In this document: positions 50,592 through 59,536 of the stretch, piece by piece
Layout of the letters: every line of letters starts with the position of its first letter
Numbering within the stretch: the first letter of the stretch is position 1
The notes under the pieces: model-generated
Told to the model about the DNA's origin: nothing
Databases searched by the model: none
The model's input: only the letters and a program-made list of their open reading frames with translations
Program-made: the position numbers and the translations under genes
DNA from: Frateuria_A yonginensis
GTDB taxonomy: Bacteria > Pseudomonadota > Gammaproteobacteria > Xanthomonadales > Rhodanobacteraceae
Assembly: GCF_037137055.1 (NCBI RefSeq)
Contig: NZ_JBBBNY010000001.1
Location: 372,001-436,000, forward strand
Direction: 5' to 3'
DNA: 64,000 nucleotides

Positions 50592-50952
50592 GGCGACCTC
50601 GTGGGCGGGCCAGTGTAGCCCGCAGCTCCGCAGGCGTACCGGCGGGTGCTGCCCTGTCATCTAGGAATCGTGCCTAAGTGGCTCTGTCCCGGCGGAAATT
50701 TCCCTTATCCACAAAGGCTGTGGATAAGTCTGTGGACGGGCCGGGGAGAGCCGCGTCAAAGGCCTGTCACGAAGGCCTCCGGCACGGCCTGAGCAAAAAA
50801 TAAGCAGCAAATTTAGCTTCGCAGAATCAAAGGGTTGCAAGTCCGTGCGAGACGCCGTTCACACTCTGCTCATCCCCTGCGAGGCGGGCTTGACAGGCCC
50901 ATGGTGCTGTGCAAAACCGCTGCCGCGGACATTTTTTCGCCCGTGCACAGGC
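50592..50952. other. 361-bp gap upstream of priA with DnaA boxes and an AT-rich tract
   Basis: No gene is seen. It contains the DnaA-box pair (50705-50727), a third TGTGGAC partial box (50732-50738) and an AT-rich tract (about 50792-50832, AAAAAATAAGCAGCAAATTT). As the genes on both sides read leftward, this is the priA promoter region and also the end of the DUF3667 transcript. Confidence 0.7.
50705..50727. promoter_or_regulatory. Inverted pair of exact DnaA boxes
   Basis: TTATCCACA (50705-50713) and its reverse complement TGTGGATAA (50719-50727) flank AAGGC. Both match the strong DnaA-box consensus exactly. Candidate DnaA regulation of priA or a DnaA-titration site; an origin is unlikely without dnaA/dnaN nearby. 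Confidence 0.7.
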
Positions 50953-52146
50953 TCAATGACCCATGCCGAGCACGGCGGCGGTAGCGAGCACCCCCAGCAG
51001 CAGCCAGAAGTAGCACCAGCCCACGCACCAGTATTTGAACAGGGTCATCGCCCAGCCCTGGCGGTAGACGCGCTTCTGCATCAGCAGCAGGTAGACCGGC
51101 ATCCACAGCAGCACGGCCTGTGCGACGCGACCCACGACCGCGCCTGCCCAGGCCGCATGCGGCTCCAGCCAGACCGCCAGCAGGCCGAGCAGGCCGAACA
51201 GCAGCAGCGCGAGGAACAGGAACGCGTGGCTGTGCAGCGCCACGATCAGGTGTTCCATGTAGAGCCGGCGCCTGAACAGGTAGAACAGCTTCAGCAGCAG
51301 GGCGAATATCGGGATCATCACCACCATGGCCTGCGGCAGCAGGCCGAAGATGCCGGCGATCATCCGGGTCCGCACCTCGTGGCGCTTCTCCGGGGGGGCT
51401 TCCCTGTCGAACGCATCGTGCAAGTTCGACTGCACGTTGCGGAGCACGACCGTGAGGCGCCGGTTCAAGAACTCGGGGAACCAGGACACGCTGACGCTGG
51501 GGAGATCCTCGTCCGCAGGCGTGGCAGCGGGAGCCGTGGCAGCCGCGGTCGAGGTCGCCGCGGCGGGCGCCGTCGGGCCGAAGTCGGCCGGCAGCGGTGC
51601 GGCCCCCAGGGCGGCAAGCCGCTCGTCGGCGAGCCGGCGCAGCGTGCGCTCGTTGCTGTCCAGCACGCCGGCCATGCCGGCGGGCATGGTGTGTCTGGCG
51701 ACGGCCAGTCCCCGCAGGCGGTCCCTGAGGTCGTCGCGAACCTCCCGGGGGGAGTCGTCGTCGGCGAAGGCATCGCCCTTGACCGTCAGCTGCGCCTTCT
51801 GCGTGTTGGTTTCGGCCCGCTCCACGCCCCAGTCGACCATCAGGTGGAAGGCGAAGAAGGCCAGCAGGCACAGCACGAACATCAACCGGAACGGCGCCAC
51901 GTAGCGCTGCCGCCGGCCGGCGAAGTACTCCATGGTGAGGAAGCCGGGCCGGGTGAACAGCGGCGGCACCGTGTGGAAGATGCGCCCGTCCACGTGCAGG
52001 AACATGTCCATGCCGTCCTCGAGCATGTGATGCACGGGCTTGAGCACGCTGTGCACCGACTGGCCGCAGTGATGGCAGTACTCGCCTTCCAGCGGCGTGG
52101 CGCAGTTGGCGCACTGCAGTTTGCCGGCTTCGGTCAGCTCGTTCAT
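50953..52146 (-). CDS. DUF3667-type membrane protein with zinc-ribbon N-terminus
   Basis: The 397-residue protein begins with a zinc-ribbon (LQCANCATPLEGEYCHHCGQS), followed by the DUF3667 stretch HVDGRIFHTVPPLFTRPGFLTMEYFAGRRQRYVAPFRLMF, a membrane span, a large polar loop (about 130-245, with low-complexity Ala/Thr/Pro) and five C-terminal spans. The ATG at 52146 directly precedes the ribbon. Function unknown; members occur in many Xanthomonadales. Confidence 0.85.
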   Translation of the reverse strand: MNELTEAGKLQCANCATPLEGEYCHHCGQSVHSVLKPVHHMLEDGMDMFLHVDGRIFHTVPPLFTRPGFLTMEYFAGRRQRYVAPFRLMFVLCLLAFFAFHLMVDWGVERAETNTQKAQLTVKGDAFADDDSPREVRDDLRDRLRGLAVARHTMPAGMAGVLDSNERTLRRLADERLAALGAAPLPADFGPTAPAAATSTAAATAPAATPADEDLPSVSVSWFPEFLNRRLTVVLRNVQSNLHDAFDREAPPEKRHEVRTRMIAGIFGLLPQAMVVMIPIFALLLKLFYLFRRRLYMEHLIVALHSHAFLFLALLLFGLLGLLAVWLEPHAAWAGAVVGRVAQAVLLWMPVYLLLMQKRVYRQGWAMTLFKYWCVGWCYFWLLLGVLATAAVLGMGH

Positions 52147-52253
52147 GCGGGCGGCCCCTGTGAAAGCGCGCGATCTTGGCACAGGCCCGTCGCCCCGGGC
52201 ACCCCCGTGGGCTGGGCTAGAATGGCCCGCCCCGCTGCCGGAACGCCGAGCTT

Positions 52254-53669
52254 ATGCAGACCATCGACCGCGCGCGCGTCGTGCACGAGGTCGGCGCCAC
52301 CGTGCGCCTGGCCCTGCCGCTGGTGGCGGCGCAGCTCGCCGCGGTGGGCACCAACGTGGTCGATGCGCTGCTTTCGGGCCATTTCAGCGCCCACGTGCTC
52401 GGCGCCGTGGCGGTGGGCACCAGCGTGTGGTCGCTGGCCATCGTCAGCGGCATCGGCGTGATGATGGCGGTGCCGCCGTCGGTGGCCCAGCTCGACGGCG
52501 CCGGCCGCCGCCACGAAGTCGGCGCGGTGTTCCGCCAGGCGCTGTGGCTGGCCCTGATGCTGGGCGTGCTGTTGTGGTTCGGGGTACGTCATGCCGAGCC
52601 GCTGGTGCGGCTGATCGGGGTGACGCCCAGCCTGCGCCGCGACGTCGGCGAGTTCCTGCAGGCGATCAGCTGGGGTGCGCCGGCGCTGGCCTGCTACTTC
52701 ACCCTGCGCGGATTGTCCGAGGGCCTGTCGCTGACCCGCCCCTCGATGATGTTCAGCCTGGGTGGCCTGGCCGTGCTGGCGCCGCTGGGCTACGTGTTCA
52801 TGTTCGGCAAGCTGGGCCTGCCGCCGCAGGGCGCTCGCGGCTGCGGCATCGCCACCGCCACGGTGCTGTGGCTGGAGATGCTCGGCTTCCTGGTCTACGT
52901 GCTGTGCCACCGCAACTACCGTGGCCTGGACCTGTTCGGGCGCTTCGAGTGGCCGCACTGGCGGCGGATCGGCGCGCTGGCGCACATCGGCCTGCCGATG
53001 GCGGTGACCCTTCTGGCCGAGGCGGGCCTTTTCGTCGCCACGGCCCTGCTGATCGGCACCATGGGCGAGGACGTGGTGGCCAGCCACCAGGTGGCGATCA
53101 ACGTGGCCTCGGTGTTCTTCATGATCCCGCTCGGGGTGGCGATGGCAATCACCGTGCGGGTCGGCAATGCGGTGGGGCGCAACGACGCCCGCGGCGTACG
53201 CTATGCCGGCTTCTGCGGGATCGGGCTCACCCTGGTGACCCAGCTGGTCTCGGCCGGGCTGATGCTGGGCCTGCCGCACGCCATCGCCTCGCTCTACACG
53301 GGCAACGCCACGGTGATCGGGCTGGCCGCGCAGCTGCTGGTGCTGGCCGGGGTGTTCCAGTTCTCCGACGGCATCCAGGTGGCCTCCAACGGCGCGCTGC
53401 GCGGCCTCAAGGACACCCGCGTGCCGATGGCGATCACCCTGTTCGCCTACTGGGGCGTGGGCATGCCGCTGGGCTGGTGGCTGGCGTTCCGCCACGGCCT
53501 GGGGGCGCGCGGCATGTGGATGGGTCTGGTGGCCGGGCTGACCGTGGCCGCCGTGCTGCTGTTCGTGCGCTTCTGGCGCAGCGCGTGGCGGCACCGCTGG
53601 CGCGCCGTGCCGCCGCCGGACGACATGACGGTGCATGCGCAAGCGGTTACGCTGAACGATCACTTGTGA
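52254..53669 (+). CDS. MATE-family multidrug/cation antiporter
   Basis: The 471-residue protein has 12 predicted membrane spans in two related halves, with MATE/NorM features: VDALLSGHFSAHVLGAVAVGTSVW (helix 1-2) and ISWGAPALACYFTLRGLSEGL, and in the second half VASHQVAINVASVFFMIPLGVAMA and FQFSDGIQVASNGALRGLKDTRVPM. It exports cationic drugs by Na+ or H+ exchange. The sppA gene starts 10 bp after its stop, so they are probably cotranscribed. Confidence 0.93.
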   Translation: MQTIDRARVVHEVGATVRLALPLVAAQLAAVGTNVVDALLSGHFSAHVLGAVAVGTSVWSLAIVSGIGVMMAVPPSVAQLDGAGRRHEVGAVFRQALWLALMLGVLLWFGVRHAEPLVRLIGVTPSLRRDVGEFLQAISWGAPALACYFTLRGLSEGLSLTRPSMMFSLGGLAVLAPLGYVFMFGKLGLPPQGARGCGIATATVLWLEMLGFLVYVLCHRNYRGLDLFGRFEWPHWRRIGALAHIGLPMAVTLLAEAGLFVATALLIGTMGEDVVASHQVAINVASVFFMIPLGVAMAITVRVGNAVGRNDARGVRYAGFCGIGLTLVTQLVSAGLMLGLPHAIASLYTGNATVIGLAAQLLVLAGVFQFSDGIQVASNGALRGLKDTRVPMAITLFAYWGVGMPLGWWLAFRHGLGARGMWMGLVAGLTVAAVLLFVRFWRSAWRHRWRAVPPPDDMTVHAQAVTLNDHL

Positions 53670-53679
53670 GGACGTTCCG

Positions 53680-55557
53680 ATGAGCACGCCGCCGCCCCTG
53701 CGCCGCCCGAACGGATTCTGGGCCTTTCTCCGCGTGATCGGCCGCGGCTTCAACGTGGTGCGGCTGATCATCCTCAACCTGGTGTTCTTCGCGCTGCTGT
53801 TCCTGGTGCTGCTGCTGATCGTCGGCGGCGTGGCCGGCAGCCGGCTGGCGCACACGGTGAAGGACGGCAGCGTGCTGGTCATCGAGCCGAAGGGCGAGCT
53901 GGTCGAGCAGTACAGCATCGAGCCGCTGCAACGCGCGCTGCAGGGCCTCTCCGGCGAGCCGCCGAGGCAGGTGCAGATGCGCGACCTGGTCGGCGCCATC
54001 GACGCGGCGGCCAGGGACCCGCGTATCAGCCGCATCCTGCTGTTGCCGGACCAGCTGCGCGGCGGCGGCTTCGCCGCGCTGCGCGAGGTCGGCGCCGCGC
54101 TCGACCGCTTCCGGGCCGGCGGCAAGCCGGTGATCGTGTGGGGCGTGAACCTCGACCAGGGTCAGTACTACCTGGCCGCGCACGCCGACCGCATCCTGCT
54201 CGACCCGCAGGGCGGGCTGCTGATCACCGGCCTGGCGAACTACCGGCTGTTCTACAAGGACCTGCTGGACAAGCTCGGCGTGGACGTGCACCTGTTCCGC
54301 GTCGGCCGCTACAAGAGCGCCGCCGAGCCCTACATCCTCGATCACGCCTCGGAAGACTCCAAGGCCGCCGACCGCTTCTGGATGGGCGGCCTGTGGGACG
54401 AGTACATCGACGAGGTGGCGAAGCTGCGCCAGCTCGATCCGGCGGCGTTCCGCGCCGACATCGACGAGCTGCCGCAGAACATCACCCGCACCGGCGGCGA
54501 CCTGGCCCGGCTGGCGCGGGACGAACGCCTCATCGATGGCACCGCCACCCGCGCGCAACTGGTCGCCATGATGCGCAAGGCCGGCGTGCCGGCCGGCGAC
54601 AAGCCGGAGGAGGGCTTCCGCCAGGTCGGGTTGGAGCGCTACGTGGCCACCCTGGACCGGGGCGGCATCTTCGATCCGGGCGTGGCCGTGGTGGTGGCCG
54701 AGGGCGAGATCGTCGGCGGCAAGCAGCCGCAGGGCAGCGTGGGCGGCGAGTCGACCGCCGCGCTGATCCGTGCCGCGCGGCAGGACCGCCGCACCAGGGC
54801 GCTGGTGTTGCGCATCAATTCGCCGGGCGGCGAGGTGTACGCCGCCGAGCAGATCCGCCGCGAGGTGGAACTGACCGGCAAGGCCGGCATCCCGGTGGTG
54901 GTCTCGATGGGCAACGTCGCGGCCAGCGGCGGCTACTGGATCGCGATGAACGCCAACCGCATCGTCGCCGATCCGAACACCATCACCGGGTCGATCGGCA
55001 TCTTCGGCATGTACTACGCGGTGCCGGGCGCGCTGGGCAAGCTCGGCATCCACAGCGACGGTGTCGGCACCGGGCCGATGGCCGGCGCCTTCGACATCAC
55101 CCGACCGCTCGATCCCAGGGCGGGCGCGGTGATCCAGGCGATCATCGACAAGGGCTACCGCGATTTCGTCGGCAAGGTGGCCCAGGCGCGCGGCAGGAGC
55201 TTCGAGGCGATCGACGCGATCGCGCAGGGCCGCGTGTGGACCGGCCGGCAGGCGCTCGAGCGCGGCTTGGTCGACCAGCTCGGCGGTCTCGATGTCGCGC
55301 TCGATCAGGCCGCAGCGCTGGCCCGCCTGGGCAAGGATTACAGGGTGCACTACGTGGAAGCGCCACTGGGCGGCTTCGAGCAATTCCTGCTCGGCATGAA
55401 CCAGAGCGCGCTGGTGCAGCTGGCGCAGGGCTACGGCCTGCGCCTGCCGGCCTGGCTGGCCGAACTGCCGCCGTTCGCGCCGGAGCTGAAGCTGCTGCGC
55501 CACGCCCAGGCTGGCCGGCCGAACGTGTACGCGTATTGCTTCTGCGCTCCGCGCTGA
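53680..55557 (+). CDS. sppA: Signal peptide peptidase SppA, 67 kDa type
   Basis: The 625-residue protease has an N-terminal membrane anchor (27-52) and two tandem SppA domains. The catalytic Lys is in FRVGRYKSAAEPY (domain 1) and the nucleophile Ser in MGNVAASGGYWIAM (domain 2), the split dyad seen in E. coli SppA (618 aa). It degrades leftover signal peptides at the membrane. A REPIN follows 14 bp after the stop. Confidence 0.95.
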   Translation: MSTPPPLRRPNGFWAFLRVIGRGFNVVRLIILNLVFFALLFLVLLLIVGGVAGSRLAHTVKDGSVLVIEPKGELVEQYSIEPLQRALQGLSGEPPRQVQMRDLVGAIDAAARDPRISRILLLPDQLRGGGFAALREVGAALDRFRAGGKPVIVWGVNLDQGQYYLAAHADRILLDPQGGLLITGLANYRLFYKDLLDKLGVDVHLFRVGRYKSAAEPYILDHASEDSKAADRFWMGGLWDEYIDEVAKLRQLDPAAFRADIDELPQNITRTGGDLARLARDERLIDGTATRAQLVAMMRKAGVPAGDKPEEGFRQVGLERYVATLDRGGIFDPGVAVVVAEGEIVGGKQPQGSVGGESTAALIRAARQDRRTRALVLRINSPGGEVYAAEQIRREVELTGKAGIPVVVSMGNVAASGGYWIAMNANRIVADPNTITGSIGIFGMYYAVPGALGKLGIHSDGVGTGPMAGAFDITRPLDPRAGAVIQAIIDKGYRDFVGKVAQARGRSFEAIDAIAQGRVWTGRQALERGLVDQLGGLDVALDQAAALARLGKDYRVHYVEAPLGGFEQFLLGMNQSALVQLAQGYGLRLPAWLAELPPFAPELKLLRHAQAGRPNVYAYCFCAPR

Positions 55558-55571
55558 GGACGCCTCCACCA

Positions 55572-55644
55572 GTAGGAGCGAGCTTGCTCGCGGTGCTTCT
55601 GCCCTGAGGTCGGAGCAAGGCATCGCCGGCAAGCTCGCTTCTAC
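55572..55644. repeat. REPIN: inverted pair of GTAG REP elements
   Basis: The left unit starts GTAGGAGCGAGCTTGCTCGC. The right unit, on the minus strand, starts GTAGAAGCGAGCTTGCCGGC. Both end GTGC or ATGC and face each other over a 23-bp spacer. This is the best-preserved copy in the window and lies between convergent sppA and the small lipoprotein gene. Confidence 0.85.
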
Positions 55645-55656
55645 GGCCAGGCGGGG

Positions 55657-55866
55657 CTACTGTTCGGCCGCTTCCAGCGCCTTCTGCTGCTGCTTGGCCT
55701 GGTCGTCGACCACCTTCTGCACGTCCCTGGCCTGTTGCTCGTCCTTCTTCAGGTCGTCCCACGGCGTCGCGGTGCGCGCCTGTGCGGCGGCGGCCTGCGG
55801 CTCGGGGGCCTTGTTCGAGCAGGCGGCGAGCGCGAGCAGGCAGGCGAGTAGCAACAACGGTTTCAT
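55657..55866 (-). CDS. Small lipoprotein with coiled-coil
   Basis: The 69-residue protein is a lipoprotein: MKPLLLLACLLALAACSNK with lipobox LAAC and mature Cys16. The rest is charged and helical (WDDLKKDEQQARDVQKVVDDQAKQQQKALEAAEQ), likely a coiled-coil, reminiscent of Lpp-like or small entericidin-like proteins but not identifiable. GGAGGGAA precedes the ATG at 55866, fixing the start. Function unknown; probably outer- or inner-membrane anchored. Confidence 0.8.
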   Translation of the reverse strand: MKPLLLLACLLALAACSNKAPEPQAAAAQARTATPWDDLKKDEQQARDVQKVVDDQAKQQQKALEAAEQ

Positions 55867-55944
55867 GGCGCTTCCCTCCGGACACGGTTGCAGTCTCCCG
55901 CCGCCGTGCCATGCCGGCAAGGCCTTCGGCTAAGCTTGACGCCC

Positions 55945-56727
55945 ATGAATCTGCGCACCGACGCCTGGCAGCTCCACGGACACACCGCCCTGGTCACCGG
56001 CGCCAGCAAGGGCATCGGCCTGGCGGTCGCGCGCGAGCTGGGCGGACTGGGCGCCGACCTGCTGCTGGTGGCGCGCGACGAGGTGCACCTGGAGCAGGTG
56101 CGCGCCGAGCTGGCCGAGGACCTGCCCGGACGCGAGGTCCTGGCCTTCGCCGCCGACCTGGCCGAGCAGGAGGAGCGGCTGGCGGTGTTCGACTGGATCG
56201 CCGACCTCGACGCCCCCGTCTCGCTGCTGGTCAACAACGCCGGCGGCAACGCGCCCGACGCCACGCTCGCCTATGACAGCGCGGGCTACCGCGCGATCTT
56301 CGAGCAGAACCTGTTCAGCGCCTTCGAGATGTGCCGGCTGGCCCACCCCCACCTGGCCGAGCACGGCAACGCGGCGATCGTGAACGTGGGTTCGGTCTCG
56401 GGCGTCGTGCACGTACGCACCGGCGCCCCCTACGGCATGAGCAAGGCCGCGCTGCACCAGCTCACGCGCAACCTGGCGGTGGAATGGGCGGTCGACGGCA
56501 TCCGCGTCAACGCGGTCGCGCCCTGGTACATCCGCACGCAGCGCTCGGAACCGGCGCTCGCCGACCCGGACTACCTGGAGGAAGTGCTCGAGCACACCCC
56601 GCTGCGGCGCATCGGCGAACCGGAGGAGGTGGCCGCGGCCGTGGCATTCCTGTGCCTGCCGGCCGCCGGCTACATCACCGGCCAGGTGCTGGCGGTGGAC
56701 GGCGGCTTCCTCAGCTACGGCTTCTGA
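55945..56727 (+). CDS. Short-chain dehydrogenase/reductase, tropinone-reductase-like
   Basis: The 260-residue classical SDR has TGASKGIG (18-25), NNAGGNAPDATL, the catalytic Ser in VGSVSGVV and YGMSKAAL (Tyr-x-x-x-Lys), then VNAVAPWYIRT and the C-terminal GYITGQVLAVDGGFLSYGF. The pattern is nearest to tropinone reductase or FabG-like SDRs; substrate cannot be read. ATG 55945 matches family length. Stands alone between REP elements. Confidence 0.92.
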   Translation: MNLRTDAWQLHGHTALVTGASKGIGLAVARELGGLGADLLLVARDEVHLEQVRAELAEDLPGREVLAFAADLAEQEERLAVFDWIADLDAPVSLLVNNAGGNAPDATLAYDSAGYRAIFEQNLFSAFEMCRLAHPHLAEHGNAAIVNVGSVSGVVHVRTGAPYGMSKAALHQLTRNLAVEWAVDGIRVNAVAPWYIRTQRSEPALADPDYLEEVLEHTPLRRIGEPEEVAAAVAFLCLPAAGYITGQVLAVDGGFLSYGF

Positions 56728-56750
56728 CCGCCGGGTCTCGTGCCTCCCCT

Positions 56751-56827
56751 GGCAGCGGTTTGCTCGCGATGCTCCTGCGCATGCATCGAAGGCAAGGGAC
56801 AACGGCATCGCGGGCCAGCGCGCTCCC
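56751..56827. repeat. Degenerate REPIN
   Basis: GGCAGCGGTTTGCTCGCGATGC (left) and, on the minus strand, GGGAGCGCGCTGGCCCGC (right) keep the CGCGATGC ends and inverted layout of the other REPINs but have lost the GTAG heads. It lies between convergent SDR and DUF4124 genes. Confidence 0.6.
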
Positions 56828-56832
56828 GGGCG

Positions 56833-57507
56833 TCAGCTGCCGCAGCTGGCCAGTTGGGCCTGCAGTTGCGCCTCGCGCCGTTCCAGCGGTGGGCGCTGGC
56901 TCCGGAAGGCGTTGCGCAGCTTGCGCTCGTTCTCGTCGTAGGCGTCCCGCAGGGCGCGGCAGGTCTCCTCGATGCCCAGCTCGCGGCACGAGTCCTGCAC
57001 CCATACGTAGTTGTCCGCCACCATGCCGGAGGTGACGCGGCCGCGGTTGGCCTCCGGCGCGGAGATGCCGGCGCCACCGCGGTCGGGGCCGTACACCTCC
57101 GACAACGGCAACTGCTCGGCGCCGAGCACGCCGTAAGGCGCTTGATACGGCGGGGGGGCGCCGTTCCCGCTCAGGTAGGTGGTGCCGTCGGTGGCGCGCA
57201 CGCAGGTGTACAGCACCGGCAGCGGCGCAGTCGGCGGGGCGGGTGCGGGTGGCACCTGGGGTGCCTCGGGGGCGGCAGGTGCCGCAGGCGTCGCGGCAGC
57301 AGCCGGCGGCGGCGACGCTACCGGCGCGTCGGGCAGGTCGAGCACGCGCTGGTGCTGGTCGCGGCGGCAGGGCTTGTCCTGGAACACCGTGCGGCCGTCG
57401 GCGCCGGTGCACGCGTAGACCGCGGTCGCCGCCGCGGGCGCGGTGGGTGCGAGCAGCCCGCACGTGGCCAGACCCAGCAGGAGCACGATGGTCAGCCGGC
57501 GGTTCAT
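56833..57507 (-). CDS. DUF4124-containing secreted protein
   Basis: The 224-residue exported protein has a signal peptide (LTIVLLLGLATCGLLAPTAPAAA) and a short DUF4124 unit (AVYACTGADGRTVFQDKPC), a Pro/Ala-rich linker, a second related unit (VLYTCVRATDGTTYLSGNG) and a helical C-terminus (ETCRALRDAYDENERKLRNAF). DUF4124 occurs in periplasmic proteins of unknown role in Xanthomonadales. The tail is charged and possibly coiled-coil. Confidence 0.85.
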   Translation of the reverse strand: MNRRLTIVLLLGLATCGLLAPTAPAAATAVYACTGADGRTVFQDKPCRRDQHQRVLDLPDAPVASPPPAAAATPAAPAAPEAPQVPPAPAPPTAPLPVLYTCVRATDGTTYLSGNGAPPPYQAPYGVLGAEQLPLSEVYGPDRGGAGISAPEANRGRVTSGMVADNYVWVQDSCRELGIEETCRALRDAYDENERKLRNAFRSQRPPLERREAQLQAQLASCGS

Positions 57508-57546
57508 GTGGTGATTCTAGGCGCAGCCGCGTGAACCGGCGCGCCG

Positions 57547-58488
57547 CTAGAAGTCCGCCTCGTGCTCCTCGGCTGCGAAGCCCAGCGTGACCGCGCCTTC
57601 GCCCACGTTGACCATGCCGGTGATGCTCATCGGCGCCTCCAGCAGCGTCACGCCGGTCTCCTCGCAGGCCGCGCGCAGCCCGTCGTAGCCGGGCAGCCGG
57701 GCGAGTTCGGCCAGGTCGCCGCCATAGCTGACGCAGACCACCGGCACCATCAGTCCGGCGCGCACGCGTCGGGCGGCGTAGCCGAACAGCGTCTCGGCGC
57801 CGTGCTCGAAGCCACGCACCTTGCCGACCGGGCCGGTCTCGCCGCGGAAGCAGCGCAGCAGCGGCTTGATGTCCAGTGCCGTGCCGACCACCGCGCTGAA
57901 CAGGCTCACGCTGCGGTCGCCCTTCTTCTTGGTGCGGTTGCGCAGGTGGTGCAGGTCGCGCGGCAGCATGTAGGCGTAGGTGTGGTTGGCCACCTCGCCC
58001 AGCCGCTCGCGGATCGCTTGCGGCGTCTCGCCAGCGCGGATCAGCCGGGCCGCCTCGAACACGGCCGGGCCCTCGCCGGCGAACACGTTGCGCGTGTCGA
58101 CCACACGCATCAGGAACGGCCCGGGCACGCCGGCGCGCTCGCGCACCTCCCGGTACTGCCGCAGGATCGCGAAGCTCGCCTTGAGCACGTGTTCGTGGAT
58201 CGGGCTGCGCGTGGCGGTGATGGTCAGGCAGAACACGCAGTCCCGCTCCAGCACCAGCCGCTCCAGGAACAGCCGCTGCACGTCTTCCACCGGGCAGGGC
58301 TCGGTCTCGGCCGCGTGGGTGGCGGCCAGCTTCATGCGCAGGAAGCGTTCGATTTCCTGCGGATCGCGCTCGTCCTTGAACACCCCGCCGTCCAGCCTCA
58401 CGGTGATCGGCATCACCGCGATCCCGTGCTCCTGCAGGAACGCCTGCGGCAGGTCGCAGGACGCGTCGATCGCCAGCCCCATCCGCAT
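57547..58488 (-). CDS. DegV-family fatty-acid-binding protein
   Basis: The 313-residue protein fits DegV: GLAIDASCDLPQAFLQEHG at the N-terminus, VFCLTITATRSPIHEHVLKAS, VVDTRNVFAGEGPAVFEAARL, and KPLLRCFRGETGPVGKVRGFE. DegV/FakB proteins hold a fatty acid for phosphorylation by FakA in Firmicutes; proteobacterial members are scarcer and lack a clear partner here. AGGGGGA before ATG 58488 supports it, with ATG 58482 as an alternative. Divergent from the AMP nucleosidase. Confidence 0.88.
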   Translation of the reverse strand: MRMGLAIDASCDLPQAFLQEHGIAVMPITVRLDGGVFKDERDPQEIERFLRMKLAATHAAETEPCPVEDVQRLFLERLVLERDCVFCLTITATRSPIHEHVLKASFAILRQYREVRERAGVPGPFLMRVVDTRNVFAGEGPAVFEAARLIRAGETPQAIRERLGEVANHTYAYMLPRDLHHLRNRTKKKGDRSVSLFSAVVGTALDIKPLLRCFRGETGPVGKVRGFEHGAETLFGYAARRVRAGLMVPVVCVSYGGDLAELARLPGYDGLRAACEETGVTLLEAPMSITGMVNVGEGAVTLGFAAEEHEADF

Positions 58489-58711
58489 CGCGTCATTCCC
58501 CCTGATCAACGACGTGCCCAACATAACACGCGAGTGCACACCGTGATCGCCGTCATGCTGCGCCACGTCCGGGGTTATCGGCGGGCCGGGGAGGTGCTTG
58601 AGTGACGGCCGCGCGGCTGCCGTCTACAATGCCGCGACTCGAATGGGCTCCTGCCGGCGTGGCGTCGCCGGCGCGCGTGCCGCGGCCTGCGGCGCGTTAC
58701 CGAGACACCCG

Positions 58712-59503
58712 ATGAAAGACAAGCAAGAGATCGTCTCCAACTGGCTGCCGCGCTACACCGGCACGCCGCTGGAGCAGTTCGGCCAGCACGTGCTGCTGAC
58801 CAACTTCGGCCTGTACGTGGAACTGTTCGCGCAATGGCACGGCGTCGAGGTCAGGGGCCGTGACCGGCCCATGCCGAATGCCACCGCCGACGGCATCACC
58901 CTGATCAACTTCGGCATGGGCAGCCCCAATGCCGCCACCGTGATGGACCTGCTGAGCGCCGTCGCGCCCAAGGCCGTGCTGTTCCTGGGCAAGTGCGGCG
59001 GGCTCAAGAAGAAGAACCAGCTCGGCGACCTGGTACTGCCGATCGCCGCGATCCGCGGCGAGGGCACCTCCAGCGACTACCTGCTGCCGGAGGTGCCGGC
59101 GCTGCCCGCCTTCCAGCTGCAGCGCGCGGTGTCCACGATGATCCGCGACCTCGGCCATGACTACTGGACCGGCACCGTCTACACCACCAACCGTCGCGTG
59201 TGGGAGCACGACGAGGCGTTCAAGGACTACCTGCGCCGCACCCGCTGCATGGCGGTGGACATGGAGACCGCCACCATCTTCGCCGCCGGTTTCGCCAACC
59301 GCATCCCGTGTGGTGCGCTGCTGCTGGTGTCCGACCAGCCGATGATCCCCGAGGGGGTCAAGACCGAGGCGAGCGACCGTACCGTCACCGAGCGTTACGT
59401 GGAAGCCCACATCCGCGTCGGCATCGAGGCGCTGAAGCTGGTCCGGCGTAACGGCCGCAGCGTCAAGCACCTGCGCTTCGAGGACGAGTTCGAGGGCGAG
59501 TGA
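58712..59503 (+). CDS. amn: AMP nucleosidase, short form
   Basis: The 263-residue protein has the nucleoside phosphorylase fold of the AMN C-terminal domain: TLINFGMGSPNAATVMDLL, AVLFLGKCGGLKKKNQLGDLVLP, AVDMETATIFAAGF and LLLVSDQPMIPEGVKTE. It lacks the N-terminal AMP-regulatory domain of E. coli Amn (484 aa), a known short type. It would split AMP to adenine and ribose 5-phosphate. ATG 58712 is the start. A 10-bp hairpin follows its stop. Confidence 0.85.
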   Translation: MKDKQEIVSNWLPRYTGTPLEQFGQHVLLTNFGLYVELFAQWHGVEVRGRDRPMPNATADGITLINFGMGSPNAATVMDLLSAVAPKAVLFLGKCGGLKKKNQLGDLVLPIAAIRGEGTSSDYLLPEVPALPAFQLQRAVSTMIRDLGHDYWTGTVYTTNRRVWEHDEAFKDYLRRTRCMAVDMETATIFAAGFANRIPCGALLLVSDQPMIPEGVKTEASDRTVTERYVEAHIRVGIEALKLVRRNGRSVKHLRFEDEFEGE

Positions 59504-59511
59504 CCGCAGGC

Positions 59512-59536
59512 GGCGCCCCGCGCGGGCGCCGCCGAT
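59512..59536 (+). terminator. Hairpin after amn
   Basis: GGCGGCGCCC (59512-59521) and GGGCGCCGCC (59527-59536) form a perfect 10-bp stem with a 5-nt loop, 8 bp after the amn stop. No T tract follows. Likely transcript end in a GC-rich genome. Confidence 0.6.

Noticed and set aside
50592..50952. Possible chromosomal origin (DnaA boxes plus AT-rich tract)
   Set aside because: Only two full boxes and one partial are present, and dnaA, dnaN, gyrB, rpmH or parAB are not adjacent. Kept as a DnaA-box finding instead.
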